Below, one piece after another: positions 26,425-35,861 of a DNA stretch of 64,000 nucleotides. Made by a program: the position numbers and the translations under genes. Source of the DNA: JAWSVE01 sp033852115 (lineage in GTDB: Bacteria > Pseudomonadota > Gammaproteobacteria > Pseudomonadales > Cellvibrionaceae); contig JAWSVE010000002.1 of the NCBI GenBank assembly GCA_033852115.1, forward strand, positions 124,001 through 188,000, read 5' to 3'. Numbering within the stretch: position 1 is the first letter of the stretch; every line of letters begins with the position of its first letter. The notes under the pieces are model-generated. The model was not told the origin of the DNA and did not search any database. It saw only the letters and a program-made list of their open reading frames with translations.

Positions 26425-26934
26425 TTACCTAGGAAATAAATACTCTGCATAGGCAATCCAGCGGCCTGCAAAAATGACGAGTAGCCAACATACCAACGCT
26501 AGCGCATTGGTTAGCTTAAAAGCCCAGTTTTTAGATAACATTGATTGACGTTTAATGGTATGAAATATCCACCAGGTCATCGTGATCGCTAACGCGATGA
26601 ACAACAGTTTTAAACCAAATACCGGGTTCTTAAAATAGCGGTAAGGCCGAGCAAAAATAAACAAAATGCCTGAGAAAAATAATACTGGCAAGGCGAACCA
26701 AAACCACAAACGCATTCGCTGGTACAGCTCCGCCAACGTCTGTTGGCTAACGGCGATACCGAGTGAGCGCAGGTGAATAAGCACCGCTGATGCCATGACT
26801 ACAGCAACAGCAAGAATGTGAATGGACTGCAGGATCGGTGGCAATCCAGGAATATTGCGTAACCAATCGATAGCAAGCGATCGCAAGAGTGAGTCTGCGA
26901 GTAAATCGCCAAGTGGAAGAAAGATATTTTGCAT
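26425..26934 (-). CDS. four-helix inner-membrane protein, paralogue of the next gene
   Basis: 169 residues from ATG 26934; the frame stays open to a TTG at 26997, but the start at 26934 gives a length and N-terminus matching the neighbour. Features: ILQSIHILAVAVVMASAVLI (His in helix 1), HLRSLGIAVSQQ, a third and fourth helix, and VIFAGRWIAYAEYLF at the end. It lies ten bases before its paralogue. Function is unknown; tandem pairs of such proteins suggest a heterodimer. Confidence 0.68.
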   Translation of the reverse strand: MQNIFLPLGDLLADSLLRSLAIDWLRNIPGLPPILQSIHILAVAVVMASAVLIHLRSLGIAVSQQTLAELYQRMRLWFWFALPVLFFSGILFIFARPYRYFKNPVFGLKLLFIALAITMTWWIFHTIKRQSMLSKNWAFKLTNALALVCWLLVIFAGRWIAYAEYLFPR

Positions 26935-27089
26935 GAATGCAAAGTAAATGAAAGTTAATAGGAATGAAAGAATAAGTGCGTTAAATAATGTAGCCAAGCG
27001 GATTGAACACAGAAAAACGTTGGGAGTTACAGGTACTTCTCTCTAGTTAGTAGGGTGGTGACCTTTTGCTCCGGTGCGTAGCGGCTGCC

Positions 27090-27106
27090 TGCGACGATTT
27101 GTCGCA
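27090..27106. promoter_or_regulatory. dyad next to a -10 like TATACT
   Basis: TGCGAC at 27090-27095 and GTCGCA at 27101-27106 form a perfect dyad just before TTATACT, about 50 bases upstream of the TonB receptor start. A regulator or an overlapping -35 region is possible; no clear Fur box was found. Confidence 0.3.
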
Positions 27107-27134
27107 TTCCGTTATACTGCCCTGATCTTTACTA

Positions 27135-27156
27135 TCCCCATTTTTTATCCTGGGGA
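27135..27156 (+). promoter_or_regulatory. hairpin overlapping the ribosome site of the TonB receptor
   Basis: TCCCCA at 27135-27140 pairs with TGGGGA at 27151-27156; the second arm is the Shine-Dalgarno GGGGA of the gene starting at 27162. In mRNA this would hide the ribosome site, so translation may be regulated. Confidence 0.4.
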
Positions 27157-27161
27157 AAATA

Positions 27162-29273
27162 ATGAACCAACCCGTCTCAATAATTCCATTGTCATTGATA
27201 GTTGCCGTACAAACCTTGCCCGCTGTGGCTGTGTCTGACGAGACAATGGACAATATTGTGGTCACATCAACGCGAGAAGAAAAAGACATTCGCGATCTTT
27301 CTGAGTCAGTGGGTGTGATAAACAAAATTGAATTGGAGTTTATTGACCCAGGCCATCCTTCTGAAGCACTCAACCGCGTTGCCGGTGTGCATATCAATAA
27401 TCTGGGTGGTGAGGGCCACATGACCTCCATTCGCCAGCCTATCACTACGGCTGGTGTGTATTTATTCTTAGAAGACGGTATTCCTACTCGCCCTACCGGT
27501 TTTTTTAATCACAACGGCTTGTATGAAATTAACATACCGCAAAGTAGCCGGGTCGAAGTCATTAAGGGGCCCGGCTCGGCGCTTTATGGTAGTGATGCTA
27601 TTGGTGGAGTCATTAATGCGATTACTTCACCTAGCCCCAATGCCCCGATTTTGATGGCCAATGCTGAGGGTGGCTCATTCGGATGGAGGCGCGGTTTGTT
27701 ATCTGCCGGAACAAATCTGGGAGAGTCTTCCGGTGTTCGGATTGATTACAACACAACCCGTAATGACGGATTTAGAGATGAAGCTGCCTACGACAGGCAG
27801 TCGCTTAATGTCAGAGTGGATAGCACGATGGGAGATATCACTAGCGTTAAATTGATTACCTCCTTCTCTGACATTGATCAATCGGGTGTTTCGAGCCTCG
27901 AATACAATGACTATAAAAGTGATACCGAAAAAAACCAGTTTCATGGGGACATTGGTTTTCGGGTGGTAGAAGCGGGTAGGGCATCGGTTGAGTTTAATAT
28001 TGCGCTCAATGAATCGAACCTGATAACGGCGACACCGTTCTATCGTAAGAACGAAATGACCATGATGCCTAGTTGGATGGTGACCTACGACCCGAATATT
28101 CGCGATTATACGTTTGAATCCTATGGCCTTTTACTCAAATACCGTTACGCACTTGCCGATAATCGCGCTGAGTTCATTGTCGGTGTCGATGTGGATTCAA
28201 CGCCTTCGGAGTACCTAGAGGAAGAAATTGTCGTCGCTCAAAATGGCGATATCTATACCGACTATCAACGTACCGGCAACATTCACTACGATTTCGACGC
28301 AGATCAACGCTCGGTGTCGCCTTATGTACATGCTGAATACCAAATAACAGATCAGGTGCGTCTGAATGCAGGTGTGCGTTTCGATTCGTTTACGGTGGAT
28401 TACGACAATAATATTGTGAATGGGGCACTCGACTTCTCCCATCGGCGTCCAGAAAGTCAATCGATCGATTATGATAATACGAGCCCAAAACTAGGGTTAA
28501 CCTATCAATATGCCGAAAATCATCACGCGTATTTCAGCTATCGACATGCATTCCGTGCGCCGACCGTGGGTGCGTTGTTTCGCCCTGGTAGTTCACAAAA
28601 TAGCACCGAGCTAAAACCAGTTCAGAGCGTCAGCACAGAAATCGGTTTTCGAGGCGACTTGTTGATTGGAGACGGCAGCTCTGCAATCAACTACGAGGTT
28701 GCCATCTATGATATGGCAGTAGAAGATGACATCGTCAGCATAATCAATAACGGTAGTCGCGAATCTGTTAATGCGGGTGAAACCAGTCATCGCGGTGTCG
28801 AACTTGGTGTTGATGCCTTGATCGCGCCCCAGTGGCAGCTCGGTTTTTCGTACACGTATACCGAACAAACCTATGAAGACTTTTCTTACGTTTTCTTTTC
28901 CAGAGATTGCTTTTGCAACCAACAAATTAATTTTGCGGGTAACGACGTCGCACTTGCTCCCGAAGGCTTAGGTAATATTCGCCTCGGCTATACCCCAGAT
29001 CTTATTCAAGGCCTACGTGCTGAATTGGAATTCTCTCATGTAGGTAGTTACGCAACGGATCAAACAAATACGCAACGCTATGATGGCCATGACTTATGGA
29101 ATTTACGCGTGAATTATTCCGTTAACGATGCGGTGGCTGTCTATGCGCGAGTGATGAATATTGGCGATGTGCTGTATTCAACGTATACCTCTAATCAAGT
29201 CAATGACCCAGATCTAAGTTATCGCCCAGGTAATCCGCGTTCCATATTTGCTGGATTACGCGTTAATTTTTAG
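27162..29273 (+). CDS. TonB-dependent outer-membrane receptor
   Basis: 703 residues. Signal peptide (ending AVA), TonB box region around DNIVVTST, a plug domain with ALNRVAGVHINNLGGEG, GVYLFLEDGIPTRPTGF and the RVEVIKGPGSALYGSDAIGGVIN segment, then a 22-strand barrel ending RSIFAGLRVNF. It imports a large ligand, probably a ferric siderophore or similar chelate, using TonB energy. The PepSY membrane protein 23 bases downstream is a common partner of iron receptors and supports this. The ligand is not readable. Confidence 0.9.
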   Translation: MNQPVSIIPLSLIVAVQTLPAVAVSDETMDNIVVTSTREEKDIRDLSESVGVINKIELEFIDPGHPSEALNRVAGVHINNLGGEGHMTSIRQPITTAGVYLFLEDGIPTRPTGFFNHNGLYEINIPQSSRVEVIKGPGSALYGSDAIGGVINAITSPSPNAPILMANAEGGSFGWRRGLLSAGTNLGESSGVRIDYNTTRNDGFRDEAAYDRQSLNVRVDSTMGDITSVKLITSFSDIDQSGVSSLEYNDYKSDTEKNQFHGDIGFRVVEAGRASVEFNIALNESNLITATPFYRKNEMTMMPSWMVTYDPNIRDYTFESYGLLLKYRYALADNRAEFIVGVDVDSTPSEYLEEEIVVAQNGDIYTDYQRTGNIHYDFDADQRSVSPYVHAEYQITDQVRLNAGVRFDSFTVDYDNNIVNGALDFSHRRPESQSIDYDNTSPKLGLTYQYAENHHAYFSYRHAFRAPTVGALFRPGSSQNSTELKPVQSVSTEIGFRGDLLIGDGSSAINYEVAIYDMAVEDDIVSIINNGSRESVNAGETSHRGVELGVDALIAPQWQLGFSYTYTEQTYEDFSYVFFSRDCFCNQQINFAGNDVALAPEGLGNIRLGYTPDLIQGLRAELEFSHVGSYATDQTNTQRYDGHDLWNLRVNYSVNDAVAVYARVMNIGDVLYSTYTSNQVNDPDLSYRPGNPRSIFAGLRVNF

Positions 29274-29296
29274 AAAACATTAAGAGGTAGCGTTAG

Positions 29297-30862
29297 GTGA
29301 TCAATAAAACCGCAATACGGTCTTTTTCTGCGAAATGGCACAACGTGTTGGGTTGGTGGGGAGCCTTTGTTGTAATTGTGTGGGCGATATCGGGTATCGC
29401 TCACCCATTGATGTCGTGGTTCGGCCCCAAAGCCGCCGCATTTTACCCGCCCAAGATGACGTACACGGCGGAGCAACTGTCATCCATTTCAAGCATTACT
29501 GGATCTCAAAATTTACACAAAGCGCAAGTCATTAAAGTTGTTCCGTTCGCCAATAAACCCCTTTTGCAGGTGACAGAACAAGACGGCAAGCAACGCCGTT
29601 ACTTTTCGCTCAGTACCCAACAGGAATTGCCTAATCACGATCAAGCGCAAGCTCAATGGTTGGCAAGTTACTATACTGGTCGACCAACCGACGAAATTGA
29701 GAGTCTAGAAAAAATCACTGAGTTCAGTACTCACTACCCGTCGGTAAATCGCTTGTTGCCTGTCTATAAAGTTCAGTTTGCAGGTGATGATCAGTTGACC
29801 GCTTTCGTCTTTACCGAAACCAATAGTTTGGCATCGTTGGTGAACGGGCGTCGGGCCATCTTTGCGTCGGTTTTTCAGGCCTTACATACCTGGAGTTGGT
29901 TAGATGTCGCCGGTACGGGGCGAGTACTGATTATCGCCTGCTTTATGCTCACGCTCGGTGCGATGGCAGCAACCGGGTTGAGTTTGGTGCTATTACTGCC
30001 GAATCGAAAAATACCTGATACGAGTCGGCGCTGGCACCGTGTGTTCGGTTATATTTTATGGCTACCGTTACTTGGTTGGTCTGCCAGCGGGTTTTACCAT
30101 CTTTTGCAATCGCACTATGTGGATACGTCATTTGGCATGCGTCTCTCGCCACCGGCGAATCTTGTAGAACTAAACATTTCCAATGAACTAGAAAATGTCG
30201 TTGGCAACAAGGATATTTCTGCAATCAGTTTGGTTTCAGGCGCACAAGATACGTTTTATTTTCGCTTAAGTGTATTACCCAAAACGGATGGGACGATGTT
30301 GAGCGATGAGCAACGTTTTGCGGGCCGACCAACTGAAGCGAGCGCAATGTATATACATGCTGGTAGTGGTCGTGTTTCCACTTTGACCGATGCTGAGTTT
30401 TCGCGCTACTGGGCGTTACAGTTCAGTGGATTGGATGAAAGTTTGATGAGCCACCAACGTTTAGTGACCCATTTCGGTCCAGGCTATGATTTCCGTAATA
30501 AACGCTTACCCGTTTGGCAATTCGATTTTAATGATGAGAATGGCCAACGAATGTTTATTGACCCAGTGACAGGTATGCTTGTGGATCAAAACCGAACCAT
30601 CGATCGTGCAGAGTCATGGTCGTTTTCGATCCTGCATAAATGGAATATGTTGACCCCGCTAGTGGGTCGCCAAATAAGGGACGTGATGATTGTCGCCGTA
30701 TTGCTATTGTGTATTGTGAGTAGTGCTGTGTTTGGCGGGATTGTTTTATGGAATAACCGAAAGCTCAAAAAGCGTCGGTCAAACCCACTTCAATTAAACC
30801 AACGACAATTCAAAAAGGCTCGGCCGGAGCAGCAAGATGCACAGCCATCATCGGGTGCGTAA
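29297..30862 (+). CDS. PepSY-associated inner-membrane protein
   Basis: 521 residues from GTG 29297, with AAGAGG about ten bases upstream. About four to five membrane helices: an N-terminal one (WHNVLGWWGAFVVIVWAISG), two around 205-225 and 245-265, and a C-terminal pair near 450-485. His residues in the helices (AKWHNVLGWW, LHTWSWL, SRRWHRVFGYILW, LHKWNML) match the haem-bound PepSY_TM reductase pattern; such proteins reduce ferric iron at the membrane. It follows the TonB receptor in one operon. Confidence 0.85.
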   Translation: MINKTAIRSFSAKWHNVLGWWGAFVVIVWAISGIAHPLMSWFGPKAAAFYPPKMTYTAEQLSSISSITGSQNLHKAQVIKVVPFANKPLLQVTEQDGKQRRYFSLSTQQELPNHDQAQAQWLASYYTGRPTDEIESLEKITEFSTHYPSVNRLLPVYKVQFAGDDQLTAFVFTETNSLASLVNGRRAIFASVFQALHTWSWLDVAGTGRVLIIACFMLTLGAMAATGLSLVLLLPNRKIPDTSRRWHRVFGYILWLPLLGWSASGFYHLLQSHYVDTSFGMRLSPPANLVELNISNELENVVGNKDISAISLVSGAQDTFYFRLSVLPKTDGTMLSDEQRFAGRPTEASAMYIHAGSGRVSTLTDAEFSRYWALQFSGLDESLMSHQRLVTHFGPGYDFRNKRLPVWQFDFNDENGQRMFIDPVTGMLVDQNRTIDRAESWSFSILHKWNMLTPLVGRQIRDVMIVAVLLLCIVSSAVFGGIVLWNNRKLKKRRSNPLQLNQRQFKKARPEQQDAQPSSGA

Positions 30863-31088
30863 GCAATAGACATTCTAACGTTTTCAATAAAACGGCTGGT
30901 CTAGAAGAAAGCGAAAAGACTAAAATACACTAATGACTTGTTGCGTGGGCCGTTGCTAATTTTTGAGCGCGGTTCCGCGGTATTTTCTAAACGGTTCTCG
31001 ATAACGTCGAGCGTTAGTCGCGATGAAGTTTCCGTCTATAAGCTGCTGCATGATTTTTCAGATTGTGGTAGGTACATAATAAAATCGA

Positions 31089-31802
31089 TTACCAGTTTTG
31101 AAACGGGTCTTGTTCCTCAATCCTTGGACTAAGGTAATTGTCGAGTGCGTCTTCAAGCGTGTTGTTTAGCGTATGATAGATACGAGAAACAGTTTGCTGG
31201 CTCAATGTGCTAGGTTGAGTCGCAATGCCCCTAGAATTAATGACTGCGCTAATACCTAACGTTTTTGAGTACTCTCCTTGACTGGTGAATATTCCAATGC
31301 TGGGTGCCCTAGCAAATAGTCCGTACATGTCTGCGGCAGCGTTGATGGCGCTTTTACAGGAATTAGTATTGTCTGGATCATTTACATCGGTCAATATAAA
31401 TACAGCATCAACATTTAATTGCGAAACACGCTGCGTGAAGACTGCTTGGTGTTCAGGAATCACAACGGCTTTAATGGAGTTGCCAATTTTTTCGATACTC
31501 GTATTGTCCAAACCGAGGTCAGATAGTTGAAAAAACTCGTACTGAACATTATTTTTGATGAGTGCTTTCTCGAAGCTCTTTTTAAAGTCTTTACTCCAAT
31601 CGGCACCTAGCGGAATGCTATCTTTGCTACCGTTAGTAAAAAGAGTCGCATGTTTTCTGTAACAAACGATGTCTGAATTTATATCTACCACTACAGCGGC
31701 TTTGGAAATGGGTTTTTGAATCGTCTTTCCGATAGGATAGGCGCAGCCTACAAGGTTTAAAATAATGACATGTAATACTAAGTAATGACGACGAAAGCTC
31801 AT
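31089..31802 (-). CDS. lipoprotein of unknown function
   Basis: 237 residues. A signal peptide with lipobox LVGC (Cys about residue 20) makes it a lipoprotein of the outer or inner membrane. The mature part is a Rossmann-like alternation with AVVVDINSDIVCYR, VKAVVIPEHQ and NVDAVFILTDVND. I do not recognise the family. It has a promoter-length gap on both sides and is likely monocistronic. Confidence 0.65.
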   Translation of the reverse strand: MSFRRHYLVLHVIILNLVGCAYPIGKTIQKPISKAAVVVDINSDIVCYRKHATLFTNGSKDSIPLGADWSKDFKKSFEKALIKNNVQYEFFQLSDLGLDNTSIEKIGNSIKAVVIPEHQAVFTQRVSQLNVDAVFILTDVNDPDNTNSCKSAINAAADMYGLFARAPSIGIFTSQGEYSKTLGISAVINSRGIATQPSTLSQQTVSRIYHTLNNTLEDALDNYLSPRIEEQDPFQNW

Positions 31803-31951
31803 CTTTTATCCTGTTATATAATGTGAAAAGCCAGTCCTCGATGAATAATTGTCTGGGACTAGTGTGTTAGTTCCAAATGAATAAGGTGCACGGATCGGTC
31901 CTAAAATGCGTGCGTGTAGGTTGATCAAAGTGAGCAGCCTAAATTAGATCT

Positions 31952-33181
31952 TTACCCAAAAAACCAATAGCCAACAACAATAGCGGTGATGATACCCACT
32001 AAGTCGGCAAATAATCCGCACGCGGCGGCATGGCGAATACGCTTAATACCTACCGCGCCAAAGTAAACCGCTAGCACATAAAATGTTGTTTCTGTACTGC
32101 CTTGAACGGTCGCGGCAATGAGCGCGGGAAATGAATCGACACCAAAATTGTTCATCGTCTCCAGCATCATAGCTCGCGCACCCGAACCACTTAATGGTTT
32201 CATAAACGCGGTCGGCAGCGCATCGACGAATCGTGTATCCACACCAACAAGCTCAAAAGCCCAACGTAAAACCGATAGGCAATAATCCAGCATACCACTC
32301 GCGCGAAATACGCCAATCGCAACCAACATGGCGAGTAGGTAGGGGAGAATAGTGATCGCGAGTTGAAACCCTTCCTTGGCTCCTTCGATGAAGCTCTCAT
32401 AAACATTTATTCGGCGTCGAATCCCCATCACCATGAACATAATCACTACGGAAAAAAGTAAGCTGTTAGCCATCAGTGACGAGGTGCGGGCTAATTTCTC
32501 AGGCGGTAGTTGCGATAGATAAGTTACTAAGGCAACGAGTATGGCAGCTATGGAGCCCAGATAGGTTAATACCACGCGATTAAAAATCGCTAGCCGTTGA
32601 ACGAAGGCTACCAACAACAATCCGGCTAAAGATGATGCGCTGGTGGCCAGTAGTATGGGCAAAAATACCGAGGCCGGTTCTGGCGCACCTTGCTGTGCAC
32701 GGTACATCAAAATAGCAATAGGAAATAATGTGAGCGACGAGGTATTAAGCACTAAAAATAAAATTTGTGCATTTGATGCACTGTCTTTATTGGGGTTAAT
32801 ACTTTGCAAACTTTGCATCGCCTTAATGCCAATAGGCGTTGCGGCATTATCGAGACCCATCATGTTAGCGGCAAAATTCATGGAAATGTGCCCTAACGCA
32901 GGGTGGTTGCGCGGTACTTCCGGCATTAAGTGTACAAACAGCGGTGACAACAAGCGAGACAGTTTATCCACAAGCCCTGAATGCTCGCCAATTTTTAAAA
33001 TACCCATCCATAGCGTGAGAATACCGACTAAGCCCAACGCAATATCGAATGATAACTTAGACATCTCGAACAACGCAGCGACTAACGTATTGAATATCTC
33101 AGTATTGCCTTGAAAAACCAATTGGGCTAGCGCACTACAAAAAGCCGCGATAAAAAATGATAGCCAAATCCAATTGAGCAT
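31952..33181 (-). CDS. nucleoside-recognition domain membrane protein (SpmA-SpmB fusion type)
   Basis: 409 residues, about ten membrane helices. Two homologous halves: GLVGILTLWMGILKIGEHSG with NFAANMMGLDNAATPIG in the first, and AITILPYLLAMLVAIGVFRASG with GSTETTFYVLAVYFG in the second. These are the signatures of the nucleoside-recognition (Gate) family, of which SpmA and SpmB are split members. In non-spore-formers the fused form is common and its substrate is unknown. First gene of its region; a small membrane protein gene lies 18 bases upstream. Confidence 0.82.
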   Translation of the reverse strand: MLNWIWLSFFIAAFCSALAQLVFQGNTEIFNTLVAALFEMSKLSFDIALGLVGILTLWMGILKIGEHSGLVDKLSRLLSPLFVHLMPEVPRNHPALGHISMNFAANMMGLDNAATPIGIKAMQSLQSINPNKDSASNAQILFLVLNTSSLTLFPIAILMYRAQQGAPEPASVFLPILLATSASSLAGLLLVAFVQRLAIFNRVVLTYLGSIAAILVALVTYLSQLPPEKLARTSSLMANSLLFSVVIMFMVMGIRRRINVYESFIEGAKEGFQLAITILPYLLAMLVAIGVFRASGMLDYCLSVLRWAFELVGVDTRFVDALPTAFMKPLSGSGARAMMLETMNNFGVDSFPALIAATVQGSTETTFYVLAVYFGAVGIKRIRHAAACGLFADLVGIITAIVVGYWFFG

Positions 33182-33199
33182 GGTTTTCCTAATGTAAAA

Positions 33200-33691
33200 T
33201 TAAAAGATAGGTGATTTGCCAGCGGCGAGAAAGATTATTCCTGTAACCGCAACGGGAATAATTGACAAGGCGATTTTCGTAAATATTCCGTGGTATATAG
33301 AAAGACCTTTTTTCTCCCAAGAGGTTGGATCTATATTGTTGGCTATTTTACTGGAAGCTTTCATTGCAACCCAATTACCTAAATATATGTCGATGATTTC
33401 AAGAGGAATGATTGCGATCAGTAATATGAGTAGCTTTTGTTGAAGCCATTCGCTTCCCCAAAAATCGAAATTTAGAGCTAATAAAGTCCCTGAGCCTATT
33501 AGCACCAAAAAGGCAATATGCTCTAAAACAACTGTCGAGTAAAAAATTCTAACCACACCCCTCGCTGTGGTGTCGGTAGTTAAATTGTCTTGATCTATAG
33601 CCCTTAATACTAGCCACGCACCAAGTGCCGGGCCCAACCAGAGAATCAATGCACCAATATGTACTGTTTTAATGAGGGCATATTCAATCAA
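33200..33691 (-). CDS. small four-helix membrane protein (DUF2269-like)
   Basis: 163 residues with four membrane helices. KTVHIGALILWLGPALGAWL carries His early in the first helix, and HIAFLVLIGSGTLLAL a second His in the next; this pattern resembles DUF2269 and CopD-like proteins. The assignment is tentative. Overlaps the upstream gene by four bases (ATGA), so co-translated with it. Confidence 0.6.
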   Translation of the reverse strand: MIEYALIKTVHIGALILWLGPALGAWLVLRAIDQDNLTTDTTARGVVRIFYSTVVLEHIAFLVLIGSGTLLALNFDFWGSEWLQQKLLILLIAIIPLEIIDIYLGNWVAMKASSKIANNIDPTSWEKKGLSIYHGIFTKIALSIIPVAVTGIIFLAAGKSPIF

Positions 33692-34329
33692 TGATTAGCC
33701 ACCTTATGAGCAAAGATCAGCATCCACAAAGTACTCAACACCATACTGCTTGCGGTAAAAAGCTCTGCACCAGCCATGGACCCAATAGCTATCGATAGCG
33801 ATAAGAGAAGTCCTAATATCCAAGCTGTAACTCCCCATATAGCTACCCAAGATCGAATCAAGCCTTGGCGAATCGCGGAAATAGTAAGAACAACGCCACC
33901 CAAATTGTACAGGCCATTACCAAGAAAACCGGTTAAGTAAATAGATAACGTTTCCAGCGTTAGGAATGTTTGTTCATCTGCACCGTTGACCAATATTTCA
34001 GGAATAATGAACGCGTAATTCACTTCAGCTATCAAGTCTGGGGCAATTCCCATTCCAACAAAAGCTAGGCCCACTATTTTAAGCGGTGACGAGCGTAGTT
34101 TGTTTGCGAATATTGTACAGAAGATAAATAGCCCTAGAGCAGATAGCATCCACGCGAACCATGATAGTGTCCATAAAGTTCTATTGGTCGCGATAAACTC
34201 CATTCTGCTTGAGATATCGGAATCGATTGGTAGGCCATCGCGCATTGGCCCATTCATCAGTAAACAAGCTATAGTAATTACAATTACGGTTAGATATATG
34301 ACATAAATTTCATAATGTCGTAATTTCAA
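33688..34329 (-). CDS. six-helix membrane protein of unknown function
   Basis: 213 residues from TTG 34329, which has GGGGA about six bases upstream; an open GTG at 34395 would overlap the previous gene, so it is less likely. Six helices are visible; the loop after helix 1 is MRDGLPIDSDISSRMEFIATN. It resembles DUF4386-like membrane proteins in layout only. Between a small tail-anchored protein gene (17-base gap) and the DUF2269-like gene (4-base overlap). Confidence 0.6.
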   Translation of the reverse strand: MKLRHYEIYVIYLTVIVITIACLLMNGPMRDGLPIDSDISSRMEFIATNRTLWTLSWFAWMLSALGLFIFCTIFANKLRSSPLKIVGLAFVGMGIAPDLIAEVNYAFIIPEILVNGADEQTFLTLETLSIYLTGFLGNGLYNLGGVVLTISAIRQGLIRSWVAIWGVTAWILGLLLSLSIAIGSMAGAELFTASSMVLSTLWMLIFAHKVANH

Positions 34330-34346
34330 TTTTCGGATTCCCCAAA

Positions 34347-34745
34347 TTAAATAATAATCAAAATAAACGTTATCACCACAATCCCAGCCAACCATTTATA
34401 AATCGTTGATGGCTGTACGCTGGGTTTTTGATTGGCTCTTTCCTCGGCAATCAGGCGAGCCATAATATGGTCGACGTCGCCTTTACCCATGTCACCGCTT
34501 ATACGGGGCTCTTTTGTTGCGATTTTATTGGCGATTTGGTGGTTGCCCATCGCGCCGCTGATTTTTGCTTGCGCTAGGGCTTTTTCTGCTTGCTCGGCTG
34601 CGCGGGTCTGTTGTGTTTTAAGCGCGCCTAATAGCTCAAGCAAATGTTGGCGATCGTCGTTGGGTATGGCTTGCAGAGATTGCGGGTTATCAACGTGCAA
34701 AACATGTGTTCTACCCTCGATCACGATGGTTATTTTCTTTCCCAT
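34347..34745 (-). CDS. small protein with C-terminal membrane anchor
   Basis: 132 residues. A soluble N-terminal part with a helical, Gln- and Ala-rich stretch (TRAAEQAEKALAQAK, a possible coiled coil) is followed by a single terminal membrane helix (LAGIVVITFILIII), so it is probably tail-anchored. No recognised family. Lies in an operon with two membrane proteins and follows the WYL regulator gene by 28 bases, so it could be under the regulator's control. Confidence 0.65.
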   Translation of the reverse strand: MGKKITIVIEGRTHVLHVDNPQSLQAIPNDDRQHLLELLGALKTQQTRAAEQAEKALAQAKISGAMGNHQIANKIATKEPRISGDMGKGDVDHIMARLIAEERANQKPSVQPSTIYKWLAGIVVITFILIII

Positions 34746-34773
34746 AAACGCATACCTACTGCCCTGTTTTTTG

Positions 34774-35721
34774 TTATCGAGTCGACCGCTCTAAAGCTTC
34801 TAAGCGTTGGCGCAGTGCTTGTTTTAACTCGGTGGGTTCAACTATTGTAAAGTCAAACGGCAATGATACTAACCAACTCGCCAGCCAATCGTAGCTATCG
34901 GTGGTGGTGCGTAGCAGTATGCCATCTGTACGTTGTTCCAATAAGGCTTCTACTTCACACATCGAGTTGGAGGCCGTCGCCAGGTCAGTGTGAAACAGCA
35001 GGCTAATAGAATGTACTCGAGGTGCCTGCATAATACTATGGTTGAGAAACTCCGCCGCATCAAAAACTATAGGCCGCTCAAATGACTGCTCAAGCAAGGT
35101 GACATTGAGAATCCGGTCAATACGAAATGTCCGTAGCTCTTGGCGTAAATGGCAAAAGCCACACACGTACCAACGGTGGAAGCGGTACACCAGCCCGTAT
35201 GGGTCGATGATGCGCTGTGTTGAATCACCTTGTTTGGATTGATAACGGAGTTCGACGCTTTCACGATATTGTGCCGCATTGGTTAAGCGCGATAGCACGA
35301 CCCCGTTTCCTAGTGTCTCAGCATGTGGCAATACAATATTGATGCTTTCACCCAGTGCGCGCACGCGTTGCTTGAGGTTAACCGGCATCACGCGCTCCAA
35401 CTTCGATTGCACAGAAGCAATCGCTGGCGTGCCTTCTTCAAGCCCCAGCTGCGCCGCCGCTATTAAACCCAGGGTAATGGCTTGAGCTTCTTCATTGGTG
35501 AACATCATTGGTGGTAATTTAAAGCCTGCCACCAGCATATAGCCGCCGTACCGCCCTTGTTCGGTGGTAATGGGAATTCCCAGATCTTCCAATGTGGTGA
35601 TGTAGCGGCGAACGGTACGTCGATCCACCGCTAAACGCTGTGCGATCTCTGCGCCACTCAATCGGCCGTGGGATTGCAGCAGTTCTAGTAGAGCAAGTAC
35701 GCGAACGGTAGGGCGGGACAT
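34774..35721 (-). CDS. YafY-type HTH/WYL transcription regulator
   Basis: 315 residues. N-terminal winged helix (RVLALLELLQSHGRLSGAEIAQRLAVDRRTVRRYI with YGGY) and a C-terminal WYL domain (about 135-235: DPYGLVYRFHRWYVCGFCHLRQELRTFRIDRI). WYL domains bind nucleotide-like or small ligands. Divergent from a GST gene across a 140-base gap, so control of that gene is plausible; also upstream of the tail-anchored protein. Confidence 0.85.
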   Translation of the reverse strand: MSRPTVRVLALLELLQSHGRLSGAEIAQRLAVDRRTVRRYITTLEDLGIPITTEQGRYGGYMLVAGFKLPPMMFTNEEAQAITLGLIAAAQLGLEEGTPAIASVQSKLERVMPVNLKQRVRALGESINIVLPHAETLGNGVVLSRLTNAAQYRESVELRYQSKQGDSTQRIIDPYGLVYRFHRWYVCGFCHLRQELRTFRIDRILNVTLLEQSFERPIVFDAAEFLNHSIMQAPRVHSISLLFHTDLATASNSMCEVEALLEQRTDGILLRTTTDSYDWLASWLVSLPFDFTIVEPTELKQALRQRLEALERSTR

Positions 35722-35861
35722 GGCGAATTCTCTGCCGTTAATAAGGAATGATCACTTTACTGTTTAATTAGGACGTAAAACAGCCTAGTTGGCACTTATT
35801 CTTTGCAGTAACCCCAACCTGTGTGGGTAAAAACCTTCAAAACGCGAAAAGGAGATATACC

